Assembly (NCBI RefSeq): GCF_000264905.1
Contig: NW_006763141.1
Coordinates: forward strand, 1,393,083 to 1,417,265
DNA: 24,183 bases
DNA from: Stereum hirsutum FP-91666 SS1
Lineage: Eukaryota; Basidiomycota; Agaricomycetes; Russulales; Stereaceae
Direction: 5' to 3'
This document shows, one piece after another, positions 1-10,935 of this stretch. The stretch's first letter is position 1. Every line of letters begins with the position of its first letter. The translations under genes and the position numbers were made by a program. The notes beneath the pieces are model-generated. The model was not told the origin of the DNA. It was given only the letters and a program-made list of their open reading frames with translations, and did not search any database.

Positions 1-1569
1 AGCGAACGGACGTGAGGTTACGCCATAATGACACGAGAAGCCGCTCTACGTGTCGCGAGCGCCGCTGACACGTCGTATGACCATAGCTAGACTTTAATAG
101 AACGGAACGAAATGAGAAGAAAAAGCAATGTGGAACAAAATGTACGAGCACCGGAGGTGCTATAGAAAATTGAGGAGAGAGGAAGTGTAGTAAGCTAGAG
201 TGCGTACGTTTGTTTAATTAGCTATCCCAGTCTCCTTGTCGTTGCTCTTTTTCGCTTATCCTATGTACCTCCAGTGGCTCCGTCCCGAGCCTTGGCCCAT
301 CAAAAGCAAAACGTTCAGATGCTGGCAACGCGCGTCATGTTACGATGAGGTTTTGGAGACTGTCGGTGATGAATTCGAGTAGGTGTGGAGGCTGTTTTCG
401 AGGTCAGCGGTCGTGTAGCAGCGGTTGGATGTATGATAGGATGAACAGAATGTGTACGTACCTTTTCTTCTCTTCCTTACAACTTCCGACAAGGGTGGTG
501 TCGTAGACTCAGACTATAAGGCGTACGGGCTTTGTATGTTAATTTTCTTCCATCTGGTCTTATGCGTTGACCAATATTCGGGCGTTGTATTATAGCAGAC
601 CTCCGTGTCGTCGACGCTTCCGACTGACAAAAGCCACCCCGGTAATCGGAGCCACCGCAATGAGCGAGAGGCGCCATCGAGCGTCTAGCGCCGTCGACTA
701 CGCTCATCGCGAAAGAAGACGTGCTTTCATTCTTCTTCTACACCACCGCCATCTCACTCGCCACTCTCCCTCAACAGCGAAACATCGCTCAACTGGCAGA
801 CGACACAGATGGGGAAAATGCGAGGGAGAAACGACGCCAGCTATCACTCAAAATCCAGCGCTACAGATCCAAAGCCCACATCGCGTCCTTCTGGCGTCGT
901 CTTCGTTTCGTGGTCGTCCCGATACCCTCGCTCGCACGCACGCACTCACGCACGCATCCACAGAAGTGCTCGAACATGACCGAACAAGCGTGCACACGTA
1001 CGCGAGCTATCAGGGGAGGAAAAGGAACAGGAAGATGGGGGAGAGCTGAGGATCAGAACAAACCGAGGGCGTAAACGATCATTTGTCCCCAGTGCGTTCT
1101 ATCTCTTTGGTTTTGCTCTCAAATCCTTCGGCCCCGATCCATCAACCCTCCCTACCTTCAATCCCAGTCCTGCTCGCCTTCCTCCACCGAGACCGAGATC
1201 ATTGAGAAGGCCGACTCGATCCTCCAACCGGGCTGCGTCCCCTCACGCTCGACCAACTTACCCAAGACGAGGGCCTCAAGGCTAGGAACCTCTTGCTCCA
1301 ACCTCTATCGCAAGAATAGCAGGCGATGCACGGATGGAACGTGACGCATACGTTGATGGTGTTTGAGCACCATCTTCGCCATCGGAGGAAGTCCAAGAGG
1401 TTCGAGCAGCCGGAGAGGAAGGGGAAGGGCCGGTGCAAACCTACCAAGAAGGAGAACGAACGGGGGACGGCGATGGTCTGGATGAGGATGTGCACGACCA
1501 GGGTAGTACCGACGAGAGCGCTCGGGAGGTGCTTTTATGGACGACAGGGGATCTGCAGAGGTTATACGC
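1..1569. other. No convincing gene; unassigned sequence
   Basis: Reading frames of 100-160 codons occur at 567-1049 and 721-1074 on the plus strand, but they overlap in different frames, are rich in Arg/His/Thr and match no family I know. About 928-960 is a short ACGC/ACTC-type simple repeat. The stretch from about 1100 to 1569 has exon-like composition just upstream of the sterol glucosyltransferase relic and may hold its more eroded 5' part, but I could not align it to the family. Confidence 0.4.
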
Positions 1570-2127
1570 GATGGGGTGGCTGTCGCTATGCCTTAGACAA
1601 AGTGTGTTCTCTTTTCTTCCCGTCGTTGTAAAACGAGACCGCTGACTCTCCACTCTTTATTCAGGACGCGGCAATTCGCTCACACCTTTTTCGGTCCTCC
1701 CGTCGAATCCCCCGCATTCAACGCAACCTTGTATGTCCTCTTCTACAACTTCCGCAGGACCCTAACCCCCTCAACCGCTGGCGGCGCCGAAACACACTTC
1801 AAAGCGGCTCCACCGACATGGGCCACCTCGGACAATCCTAAATTTCTTTCGTCTACAACTTCTCGTCCTCCGTCGTCTCGACGCCGCTCGACTGGGGCGA
1901 CTCGGCATCCCCCTCCGGCTACTAGTTCCTCGACAACCCGGACCACGACTGTGCGCCGAGCGAGGGGCTGTTGGGCTGGATGTGGAAGGCGACGGAGGAC
2001 GGGAAGAAGATCATGTATGTCCGGTTTGGGAACATCATGGTGCCGAATCCGAGGGTAGGAACACTATCAAGGCAGTGGTGAGGAGTGGTGTTCGGGAGAT
2101 TGTGATTAGGGAAGATGGTGGATGCAT
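1570..2127 (+). pseudogene. Sterol 3-beta-glucosyltransferase relic (Atg26/UGT51-type), fragment
   Basis: The intact enzyme transfers glucose from UDP-glucose to the 3-OH of sterols. Only an interior part of its GT-B region survives. Readable landmarks in order are MP*TK at 1588-1601, then after a 63-nt intron (1602-1664) TRQFAHTF and PPVESPAFN, then LNRWRRRNTL, TDMGHLGQS, YNFSSSVVSTPLDWGD, GY*FLDNPDHD, EGLLGW, GKKIMYVRFGNI and IKAVVRSGVR. These follow the order and spacing of the family. Damage: stop 1594-1596 where family members have Trp, stop 1839-1841, stop 1923-1925 where they have Trp, a frameshift near 1765, and another near 2055. The N-terminal regulatory part and the C-terminal UDP-sugar site are absent. 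The kept intron joins in phase (AA plus G), so this is a decayed genomic copy, not a retrocopy. Family assignment is by remembered motifs. Confidence 0.75.
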
Positions 2128-2639
2128 GTAAGAAGACAGAGGGGGAGAAGAGCAGGTTGTTTTCCCGCAGGAGTGTCTTTCGCTTGTTAAGTGAGTCCAT
2201 TTTTGTTTTCCCAGTCATTGTGCTTTTGATTGATGCTTGTCAGTTCTTTGCGTAGTGGGTTGTTACTGGAAATGAGCATAGGCTGGTGGAGCACCAGTAG
2301 AGATTGGGCCTGATGCGCGTGAGATGATGAGATGGGTGTACGTACGGATATTTTTTCGGAGGGTATCAACGATCAGCCTACGGGCTGCGAAAGCAAGTCC
2401 CGTTACCTTACATTTCATGGGGCTGTCAGCTTGAGCGCATTCATCCGAGACATGGACATGGGGAGGATGGACGACACCAATTTGTAGAGAAGTGAACTGG
2501 CAGTTATTTCTCTGTGCAATTTTTTGTCGTTTTGTGGTACATCGAGGAGAACGGTCGGAGTTACCCGGAGATCTGGGGCTCGCGACTTCGGCATCGCTCG
2601 GCATGACACTGCCTCCAGTCACCTCTGACAGCGGAGCCT
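2128..2639. other. Spacer without recognisable gene
   Basis: A minus-strand frame of 126 codons (2263-2643) is open but has low-information, Ser/Pro/Arg-rich content and no ATG-linked exon structure. I see no gene, RNA or ordered repeat here. Confidence 0.4.
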
Positions 2640-3060
2640 TCACACCACGTCAAACGACAAACTTCATGCAGTGCTCAGCGAGATTGACGTCTGGAAATGG
2701 CCGCGATCCGACTTGAATGCGTGGATCGAGCCCAACGACTTTGATCTCATACTCGATGAGTACATCTGCGACTACTAGGTCGACAAAGTTCAGGTGAACG
2801 TTCTCACCACGATCACTGAGAAGACGATATGCGAGATCCTCCGATTTGAGAGGTTAGTGTCGGAGAACTTCGCAAACAGGAAGACATTTATCTCGTACAT
2901 GCTCAGCACCTCACCAAGGTACGTGTTGGCATGTCTTTGGTGCCGTGATATCTTCGTGAAGCTTACTGTCGACCTTGCTATAGTACGGCCACGTTGATCT
3001 CGCAGACACGCAAGCACTCACGGACGAGCTCCGACGACGGAGAGTCTATTTTCTGCGCTG
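2640..3060 (+). pseudogene. Tom1/HUWE1-type HECT ubiquitin ligase relic, N-terminal piece A
   Basis: The intact protein is a giant HECT E3 ubiquitin ligase; this is the start of its armadillo-like N-terminal region (DUF908). The frame reads DKLHAVLSEIDVWKWPRSDL, NAWIEPNDFDLILDEY, VDKVQVN, then ICEILRFERLVSEN and NRKTFISY, which follows the family's opening residues closely. A TAG at 2776-2778 interrupts it where family members have an acidic residue after Tyr. A GT-AG interval at 2921-2984 looks like an intron, and the following short frame reads YGHVDLADTQALTDELRRRR, whose link to the family is less certain. The core of about 40-50 residues expected after the NRKTF block is missing. A second, downstream piece of the same protein lies at 8956-9496. 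Confidence 0.65.
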
Positions 3061-3223
3061 ATTACTTCCGTAAGTGTCCCATCGTCATATTCCCCCACAT
3101 CAGAGTAACAGTGGAAAGGCGTCTCGCTCTGTGCGTGCACGACGACTTCGCCGTCTACTGTTACTCTGGTAAGCTGCTCATCATGGACTTGAACTGATAC
3201 ATTCCCATAACCTTCGAATATAG
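3061..3223. other. Junction between Tom1 piece A and the MetAP2 relic
   Basis: No continuation of either neighbour could be read here. The segment ends with an acceptor-like TATAG at 3219-3223, directly before the first readable aminopeptidase exon. Confidence 0.3.
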
Positions 3224-4530
<1,307 letters not shown>

Positions 4531-4701
4531 GAGGACAGGTCTTTGAGGGACTCCGAGATCCGGGAGCAGGGAGAGCACACTAACGTTCGTAACATACGTT
4601 CCCATACCTATTAATCGTGCGCGACATCCTCACGATGCTGTTCCGTAGGCTTTCTCAGGTACTACATGCACAATCGCATCTAGATCTACCGCCCTCCTAG
4701 T

Positions 4702-4966
4702 CTCAACAATCCTCAGCGGGCTCTGTCACGACCGCACATCCTAGTCTCGAGGCAGACCTGGAGAATTTTGTCGGCGCGAACGTGAACGGGACGATTGTAC
4801 ATGCTTGTTTACTCGAGGACTTCGCATACAACAACGAGTGCGTCTTCGTCGGTGCTATGCTCGCCGCGCTTGTGGAGAAGTCTGAAGATGACACTACTGT
4901 CTGCATATGTCCATCGTCGACCCTGCCTTTTTGTCCGTCTTCTTCCCCCACACATCCGTCCAAATA
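4702..4966 (+). other. Exon-like open frame, unassigned
   Basis: An 87-codon frame with protein-like composition reads SLEADLENFVGANVNGTIVH, then ACLLEDFAYNNECVFVG, AMLAALVEKSEDDTTVC, and ends in TAG at 4964-4966. It has no own ATG near its beginning and lies between the aminopeptidase relic and the next gene. It may be an exon of another eroded gene. I do not recognise the family. Confidence 0.3.
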
Positions 4967-5493
4967 GCCAGTCTCGCTGTTAATCGCACTCTACTCACAC
5001 CATGCCAGGCCACGGCAAGCATTCCCACGGTATCAATTCATTCGGGCCCTCTATAATTTTACTACCAACGGTACCGCCCCCTACATCCACATATTTCTTT
5101 CATGTCCTCTTCAGCCGGCTGATGCCTGCACATGATGACCATAGAATGGCTGTATCGAGCAATGCAACGCTCGAAGGATGGTCTCTGCCAATTTGGAGTG
5201 GCTTCTGTGGTAGTCCTCATCTGGATTTGAGCGAGATCAACAAGTGTGCGTGTCCTCATAGCCTTCTTCTCTTCCGCACTGTGGCTGGCAAGCGTCTCAA
5301 CGCAGTCGTTGCAGTGCGGAAGTTCCTTTGCTGTGTCTTTTGTATGGACTCGGATGCTAACTGATTGTTTTGACATATCTCTACATAATTATGACTTGCT
5401 ATACCCCACACTATACTCGTCTATACCCCACCTTAACAATCCTACAATTACTTCAAGACGGAAGAACAGTTGCCTTTATGCCCAGGTGGCACT
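4967..5493. other. Spacer without recognisable gene
   Basis: Several short intron-like GT-AG intervals and a 120-codon frame (5002-5364) are present, but I could not join them into a sensible protein. This stretch may contain the 5' untranslated region or an unrecognised first exon of the gene that follows. Confidence 0.3.
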
Positions 5494-7451
5494 ATGTGGC
5501 GGAGATTGAAACTGCCCAAGATCCTCCATGACGACAACGTGCGCCCCATCACTCCGTCCCGCCCGTTCCCCGCCCGTCCTTTTTTGCCACCACGACATTC
5601 CGTAAGTCTCGTCTATTGTCCCTCAGATGGACGGACCTTTTGTCGGGGTATGGTCCACATTCTTCTACAATATTGTAACTTGACTTATGCCTTCGGATTT
5701 TTCTGTACAGAATGATGGCAATCAATTACCACGCACCGCCACTCAAGATGCTGGAATGAACGCCGTCTTCGCCACACCAGGTAACCATACGAACTGTGCG
5801 TGCACACCCGCTCCTTCTGTCCCACTTTTTTTGACAATAATTTATGGTTGTCCAGCTTCGTCAAACAGCAGCTCGTCGTCACCACATGATTGGCCGATGA
5901 ACTTCTCATCGGGAGGACCGCATATAGGCAGCGTGGTACGTTCTTTTACTTACTTTTGACGGTCAGTCTTCGATATTCACAAGCGGGAAGGCCTCATCCA
6001 GTAACGCAACTCCTTCCGAGAGTGGTTGTGGTATGCGTATGTCACCACGTATCCTCATGGGTAATGTGCCGCTCTCTATGCAGTACGACCCAGAGTCGTA
6101 CTCCGAAATAGTTCGCCAAAGGGACAGGTACCAAGCCGAGAATACGGCTCTTCGGTAGAGCATCTTTCTTCATTCACAAACATATCCTCTCACTCATCGT
6201 GAACATCTTAGGTTCGCTATTGCCCAGCTTTCTTCAGCACCGTCCGGTCCATCCAGTTCTTCCTCCACCGACACCGTTTCAAAACCAAAACTCACCGACC
6301 TTCCTCTGATAACGGTATACAGCCCCGAGTCGATCGCTCACTTTCAACAGTGGTTCCCCGAACTCAAGTTCATCGCAAAGGCCTCCTGGAACAAGAGTCC
6401 GCTCAATCCGAAAAGGTCTGTCAAGGCCACCAATCCCGACGAACGCCAAGCTGTCCGCGGTCCTTCCCAGGCGAGTCAGGACCTTAACAGACAAGCGGCG
6501 TTCATGGAGGGGCCCGATGGTGAGTTGTTGGGTGGGCAAATGGTCCTTGAAGTACGCAGCTTCCACCGAACGTGCTTCAAGGATCTCAAGGATCGAGGCG
6601 AAGCCACTTGGTTGTTCACTGACCTGTCCGAGACCGTTCTCACTCGGCTCTGTGAGGAATCGGCAAAGAGGTTCCCCACAGAACGGCTTTGTGTTGATGG
6701 ATGGAAGGCACGAGAACTGATGAGGCTGGCCTGGCCTGGATGGGCTAAGGAGAATCTCAAAGATTTGAAGCCGGACGCGGCAAAGAGGTGGAAGGGGAAG
6801 GCGAGGGCGAAGGAGACGGAGACGGACGCGAAGTCTGTAGATCAACCACTGTTCGCTGCTGAAGTTGTACTCGACTTGCTTCTTCTACATGTTTTCGACG
6901 GCCTCGAGCGGATACCGGCGAAGGAAGAAGACAATATCTCTCTCCCTGCGGTAGTCTTTCAACACCCTACCCCTCGTCAAACAGCCCTTCCATTGGACAT
7001 TGTCCTCGACCGTACGTTATCTTCGTTTGGGCTGGGAGTCACATGGCCTTACCGGTGAGATCTTGCTCACAACGAACTCTTTCATAGCTCTACTCCTTCT
7101 CGAGACTCCGAATCCCGGTACGGTCGCCAATGCTGCCCCAAATGCTGAGGAACCTCCCGCGTCCGACGCCGTTTCTCCAGATACCTTATGCACAACATAT
7201 GGAACTGACACTTACGACGGGTCTCTGACTTGTGCCACTCAACCCGGTGCCACAGTTCCCGAGGGTGTACAAGAACTTGCCAAGGACTCTAGTAAGTTCA
7301 ACTCCCGGATGTTATTGTCTCTAACGATGCTGACTACTACGTGTTGTGAGACCTGCCAGCGAAAAGATCACTTGACCAGGTTGCAATCGACTTGGAACAA
7401 GTTGCCACGAGCCCGTCCACCGAGTCGTCCAAGCGCTGCAAGATCTCCTAG
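5494..7451 (+). CDS. Multi-exon hypothetical protein, about 474 residues
   Basis: Not recognised. Spliced model: exons 5494-5601, 5711-5780, 5856-5935, 6084-6154, 6212-7011, 7088-7291 and 7360-7451. All introns are GT-AG, and the exons total 1425 nt (475 codons including the stop), joining in phase without an internal stop. The 148-nt intron at 5936-6083 is long for this genome and could hide another small exon. The start ATG (MWRRLKLPKI) is the first in frame but is not certain. Residues 1-86 are Pro/Ser-rich with a polyserine run. YDPESYSEIVRQRDRYQ (about 87-103), followed by AENTALRFAIAQL, looks like a short coiled coil. The long fifth exon is globular-looking (LTDLPLITVYSPESIAHFQQ; SFHRTCFKDLKDRGEATWLF; WLFTDLSETVLTRL) with a Lys/Glu-rich stretch (KRWKGKARAKETE). 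The tail is Ser/Thr/Pro-rich. The last exon probably carries a frameshift: another frame continues into conserved-looking exons downstream, so this may be the front of a longer broken gene. Confidence 0.5.
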
Positions 7452-8251
7452 GCTTCGGGTACGGAGCAAACTTCAAAGCTACCTACGCCGACGGCACCAT
7501 CCAAACCCTCGACGACGGCGTTGTAAGTTCTTATTCTCACGATATCTTTTATATTTCTCATGACCGTTGTAGTTCGTCGGCCGTGTTCAAGCCTCTCCAT
7601 CATACTCCACTCCCGACGAGCATCGCTGGCCCTAGTACGGCACACGGCGGTAAGAGAACTGATCTACTCTCCTCCGTGTGTAGCTGACATCGCCAATCAT
7701 ATTTAGATGCTTCGTCCCCGCCAACAAAGGTATGGTTCTTACTCGGGACAAGGGCCGGGCACTAATACATCTTCTTTCTTCTTAGGCGTCTCATATGTCG
7801 AAGCAACCCAAGGAAACGAAACCAAAGCTCTCAGCAGCGGACTTGCCGATCTATCCTAGGGAGAACAACGTCACTGGAAGGTTAGTTCGTCGAGTCGATC
7901 TCGCTGACAAACGTTACAGTTCTCACTAAAGTCTCGGTATCACAGGGAGCTCCAACCTCGAGAGTGGCTCGACAGTCAGGAAGTTGGCGCTACGAAAGCG
8001 CGATTCAATGCATACTTTGGGACAGTTACAAAGGAGGTTACCAAGGTGAATTAAACTAGTTTCTCTAATGCTGGATATCACCGCATACTCACAACACGGC
8101 TCATGTAGGTCTACAATAAAAGAGCATCTGAGCTTGTATGTCTCCTCTTGCATTTTTCTTGATACCGTCCAACTCACGCGATGATTTTGTTCCACAGAAA
8201 GCTCAGGGCGTCAAGTGTTTGGGGGAGTGGGTGCATCCGAAGTATAAATAA
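7383..8251 (+). pseudogene. Decayed C-terminal exons, probably of the upstream hypothetical gene
   Basis: Exon blocks: from about 7396 to 7522, 7573-7649, 7707-7729, 7786-7880, 7946-8045, 8109-8135 and 8198-8251, separated by 50-65-nt GT-AG introns with clear branch sites. Reading: VVQALQDLLGFGYGANFKAT, YADGTIQTLDDGV, FVGRVQASPSYSTPDEHRWP, YGTRRCFVPANKGVSYVEAT, then AADLPIYPRENNVTG, LQPREWLDSQEVGATKARF, FGTVTKEVTKVYNKRASELK and a terminal EWVHPKYK ending in TAA. Damage: a TAG at 7633-7635 inside the second block, and a one-base frameshift around 7833-7840 (the unshifted frame ends at TAG 7857-7859). The first block overlaps the last exon of the upstream model in another frame, which points to one ancestral gene broken near 7390. 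I do not recognise the family. The clean splice sites suggest loss of function is recent, or that a few sequence errors mimic it. Confidence 0.5.
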
Positions 8252-8760
8252 CTGCATAGTAATACGGTACAGTGCATTCCTCTCGTAACATATCCCCATC
8301 GCTAACAATCATCTCTGTTCACAGCCCTGGTTTGTGATGCTGTCCGAATCGCCTTGCTTGTCTCGCTCACCCACGCCCTCTTCCTTTCGACAATACCTCC
8401 GTCGCTCACGCTCATTCAGTCCCACTCTATGCATTCTGACCGCCTCTCGTTTCCTCTACATCCTCTTCCACGGGGACTGCTACGAAGGCAGTGGCACCGC
8501 CGTGGGTTTTTTTTGATAATCTCGGACACTTTCTTGTGGATGTATGTGTATCGTTGTGGATGGATCCATTCCGGATATTTCTCACAGTCTCGGTAACGTA
8601 GATGTGTACATTGTGAGACGAAGAATTGTACGGTAACAGCGCAGGGAGGGCGTAGTAGGGAAGAGTAGGGAGGGTGGCGAGGTAGGGAAGGGTGGCGGAA
8701 ATTAAATAAAAATGATTACCCAATCCAATCGCGTGCCAGAACAACCAAAACGGGTCAAAA
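8252..8760. other. Intergenic, with purine-rich G-run segment
   Basis: No gene seen. About 8645-8697 on the plus strand is a G/A-rich stretch with repeated GGG runs separated by short loops, which could fold as a G-quadruplex; this is inference from the pattern only. A T-run (8508-8515) lies upstream. Confidence 0.35.
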
Positions 8761-8930
8761 GGTGATGAATCGTACTGAATCCCACTGAATGACATTGAAT
8801 CGCCACGAATCGCAAGCGCGCCGACGATCCCTTGTGGCCTACACGATTGAGCGTCGTCAAACGGTAAAAAAGTGTGATTCACTGCGATTCACCACGTACG
8901 TCGTCCTCAATCGCCCTCAATCGCAGCGAA
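8761..8930 (+). repeat. 10-bp-phased TGAAT/ATTCA repeat patch
   Basis: From 8761 to 8810 the bases GAAT recur exactly every 10 bp in five successive units, mostly as NCTGAATCNN. After a 60-bp gap, 8878-8899 carries the complementary-sense GATTCA twice, also 10 bp apart, and 8911-8930 has CTCAATCGC twice, 10 bp apart. The two halves therefore form a loose inverted arrangement. The patch ends about 25 bp before the readable start of Tom1 piece B. Confidence 0.6.
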
Positions 8931-8955
8931 ACGTTCGATTTTTCACTGGGTCTGA

Positions 8956-9496
8956 TCCCTCGCTAAACGCTGGTCCAACCTCCGCGAATATGGTGTCAGT
9001 TTTGTCGACCTCGTCATAGAGAGCGGCGAACACATCGTCGAAGAACTTCCGTCCGTCGATCCCGTGTCTGAGATCTGACGTTCCAGCAACACCGGTGCGG
9101 AGACCATCCGCAACCGCAGCCCCTACATCGGAAAACGCCAACCTACCACCAACATCAGGCGCGGTGAGCATCCACATCGACACCCAGACTCTCGAAAGCA
9201 AGCCCACGATGGACATTCTCGCAGGTGTCATCGAAAAGTACGATGTGCTTGAACCCGAACGCTTCGAGCTTATGTGCCGAATTCACACAGCGCAGGTTCT
9301 CATCCCTGGCCGCGACGAGGAGAGGGAAAGGGTCGTCGTTGGCCGTCTCCTCGCGAACGCGATCTTTGTCCACACACATCCAGAATCGCAAGCCATGTCC
9401 TTGCTCTTCCTCTACAAACCCAACCGCATTCCACATATCGCAGAACTCTTGGGTCTTCGCCGTGGCGTCCATTGCCTAGTGCCACTCGTCCGTTAG
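8956..9496 (+). pseudogene. Tom1/HUWE1-type HECT ubiquitin ligase relic, piece B
   Basis: The frame opens after a TGA at 8953-8955 with SLAKRWSNLREYGVSFVDL and continues EHIVEELPS to a TGA at 9037-9039. A shifted frame then takes over, with SGAVSIHIDTQTLESKP, TMDILAGVIEKYDVLEPERF, ELMCRIHTAQVLIPG, RLLANAIFVHTHPESQAMSL, LFLYKPNRIPHIAELLGLRR, ending at 9496. This matches the part of the N-terminal armadillo region that follows piece A by about 40-50 residues in the intact protein. The expected continuation (a helix series after the LLGLRRG turn) is absent. The later frame is 133 codons without a stop and well conserved, so decay is incomplete. Same strand and order as piece A, with about 5.9 kb of other material between. 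Confidence 0.75.
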
Positions 9497-9536
9497 CCCA
9501 TCTGTTTCCGTCCCCGGCGTGAAATGGCAAGCTAAC

Positions 9537-9794
9537 CTCGTTCTGAATCGCATTCCAGGCTCTTGTAACATCATGTGCGGCGTTCTTGCCGGAGTCGCGG
9601 ATATGGACGGCTTTTGTGATGTGGATGTTTTCATCTCGATGGTCAGTGCACATCTTCAGGAGCTTGTCCTTCTCTAGCTTGCTGAGCTGATGGTATTCTT
9701 CGTTGTTCTGTGCCAGATTCACCAAGGTCTGACGTGCTTCAGACCCCACACCTATCGCTGCAACAGAAACATCTAGCCCGAAACAAAGGGGCAT
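9537..9794 (-). pseudogene. Fragment of a basidiomycete repeat-associated hypothetical gene
   Basis: An ATG-started 86-codon frame ends at a donor-like GTTAGC (9531-9536). It reads SEARQTLVNLAQNNEEYHQL, SKLEKDKLLKMCTDHRD, AAHDVTRAWNAIQNE. I know this Glu/Lys-rich pattern (a SKxEKDxLL helix followed by a DVT..W..I motif) from multi-copy hypothetical proteins of agaricomycetes that tend to sit in transposon-rich regions; their function is unknown. Here only one exon is left: what would be the next exon is the antisense of Tom1 piece B, so the gene is cut. It lies tail-to-tail with that relic. Confidence 0.45.
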
Positions 9795-10706
9795 TGTTGG
9801 AGGAATGAGGGGTTCGTGCTATCTAGCAGACTGTACATACATACTGACATGCTTCCACATAGGTCGAAATAATCTCAACGACATGCCACATCGATTTCTT
9901 CCAAACAAAGGGTGTGCTGCGAACCTGATACATGACAACGTGCAAGCTGAATCCCAGTAAGTCACATCAATCGTATAATGTCGTAGTGAGCAATTGTTGA
10001 CTCGACGTACCGTGTAATAGGTGTCAAGACCCCTCTACTCGACATATTGCGAGCGATCGCATCTGAACAGCTTGCCGATGCACGTGATAGCGGATGTAAA
10101 TCTGGCGCTTATCGCGGTGAAGATGAGATCAACTCACTCGACTCTAGCTGCGTCACCCCCACAACGCACCGCTATTGATCGCTACTTCGTCGCACGAACT
10201 ACCATCGCATCTAAGAGTATAAGACCGCGCCGTGTAATCTACATACCTACAAGACTTCACAAAGGTGAGAACGGACCGTCGGAAAAGTTTCAGAATTAGC
10301 GTCGAGGTACGCCTGATTCACCTCTGCTTTTCTTTCATGGTCCAGCTAACACGTACACCGTCCTTCGTATCATTACCTCGACTTAGCTTCATTAATTATC
10401 ATCAATTCGGAGTCAGTTGCGCTCTCAGCCCCTGACTCCTCCTTCACTCCTAAGCAAACACCGACCATCTCCCCTTCAACTGCTCAACTTGCTCTCTCAG
10501 ATCCGTTTGCCTTCAACCGGACCCCACTGCCCGCCCTTCCCTTGTCACTATCTGGGTGTTTTCAACCATCGTTCGTCTTTTTGCCTTCTACTACCCACAC
10601 CTGTCATATCACTCTGCACCCTAAGAGGCCTCGCCTCTCGCCTTCGTCGTCGTAAGCGTACGCACATCTCGGCTCTGCTTTTTTTTTCTGCGTTTATCTC
10701 CCGATC
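9795..10706. other. Unassigned stretch with exon-like fragments
   Basis: Plus-strand frames here have a protein-like look in short pieces: VEIISTTCHIDFFQTKGVLR (about 9863-9922), and GVKTPLLDILRAIASEQLAD after an acceptor-like TAATAG near 10020. The frame 10350-10651 is Ser/Thr/Pro-rich and contains a PKRPRL nuclear-signal-like motif near its end, but it has no ATG, and its possible splice partners do not agree in phase. None can be assigned to a family, so I do not call a gene. Confidence 0.3.
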
Positions 10707-10935
10707 ATGCTGACCGCCTCCTGCGCGTCTCGACTAATCGTCTCTCGAAATCAGCCCCCTATGATGTCTATCTCAGATGCTCAACAAACACCGGCGAATC
10801 CCTTATCGTCAGTCTCAATTTCTTCGAAGACGAAGAGCTCTGCTATGTCTATGGAACGTGATCTAAACACCTTTGTGGGCAGACTTGAGTCCTGGATTCG
10901 AGAGATAAGTGAGCCACCCGTCGAGGAATTTGCCG
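10707..10935 (+). other. Possible first exon, unassigned
   Basis: The ATG at 10707 opens a frame with further ATGs at 10761 and 10764. The later part is Ser-rich and then turns amphipathic (MERDLNTFVGRLESWIREI) before a donor-like GTGTGT at 10936. No second exon of matching phase was found in the next 200 bp, so a functional gene is not supported. Confidence 0.25.

Noticed and set aside
567..1049. 160-codon plus-strand frame near the left end
   Set aside because: Biased Arg/His/Thr composition, overlapped by another open frame, partly a simple ACGC repeat; no family or splice structure.
2989..3060. The short frame YGHVDLADTQALTDELRRRR as firm Tom1 sequence
   Set aside because: It resembles the region that piece B covers better and would skip many residues; kept only as a tentative end of piece A.
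6279..6845. 188-codon minus-strand frame
   Set aside because: Antisense shadow of the long fifth exon of the 5494-7451 gene, which has better exon structure and composition.
10350..10935. A two-exon gene joining the Ser/Pro-rich frame with the PKRPRL motif to the frame starting MMSIS
   Set aside because: The donor at 10652 leaves phase 2, while the downstream frame needs phase 0; the in-phase join hits a stop at once.
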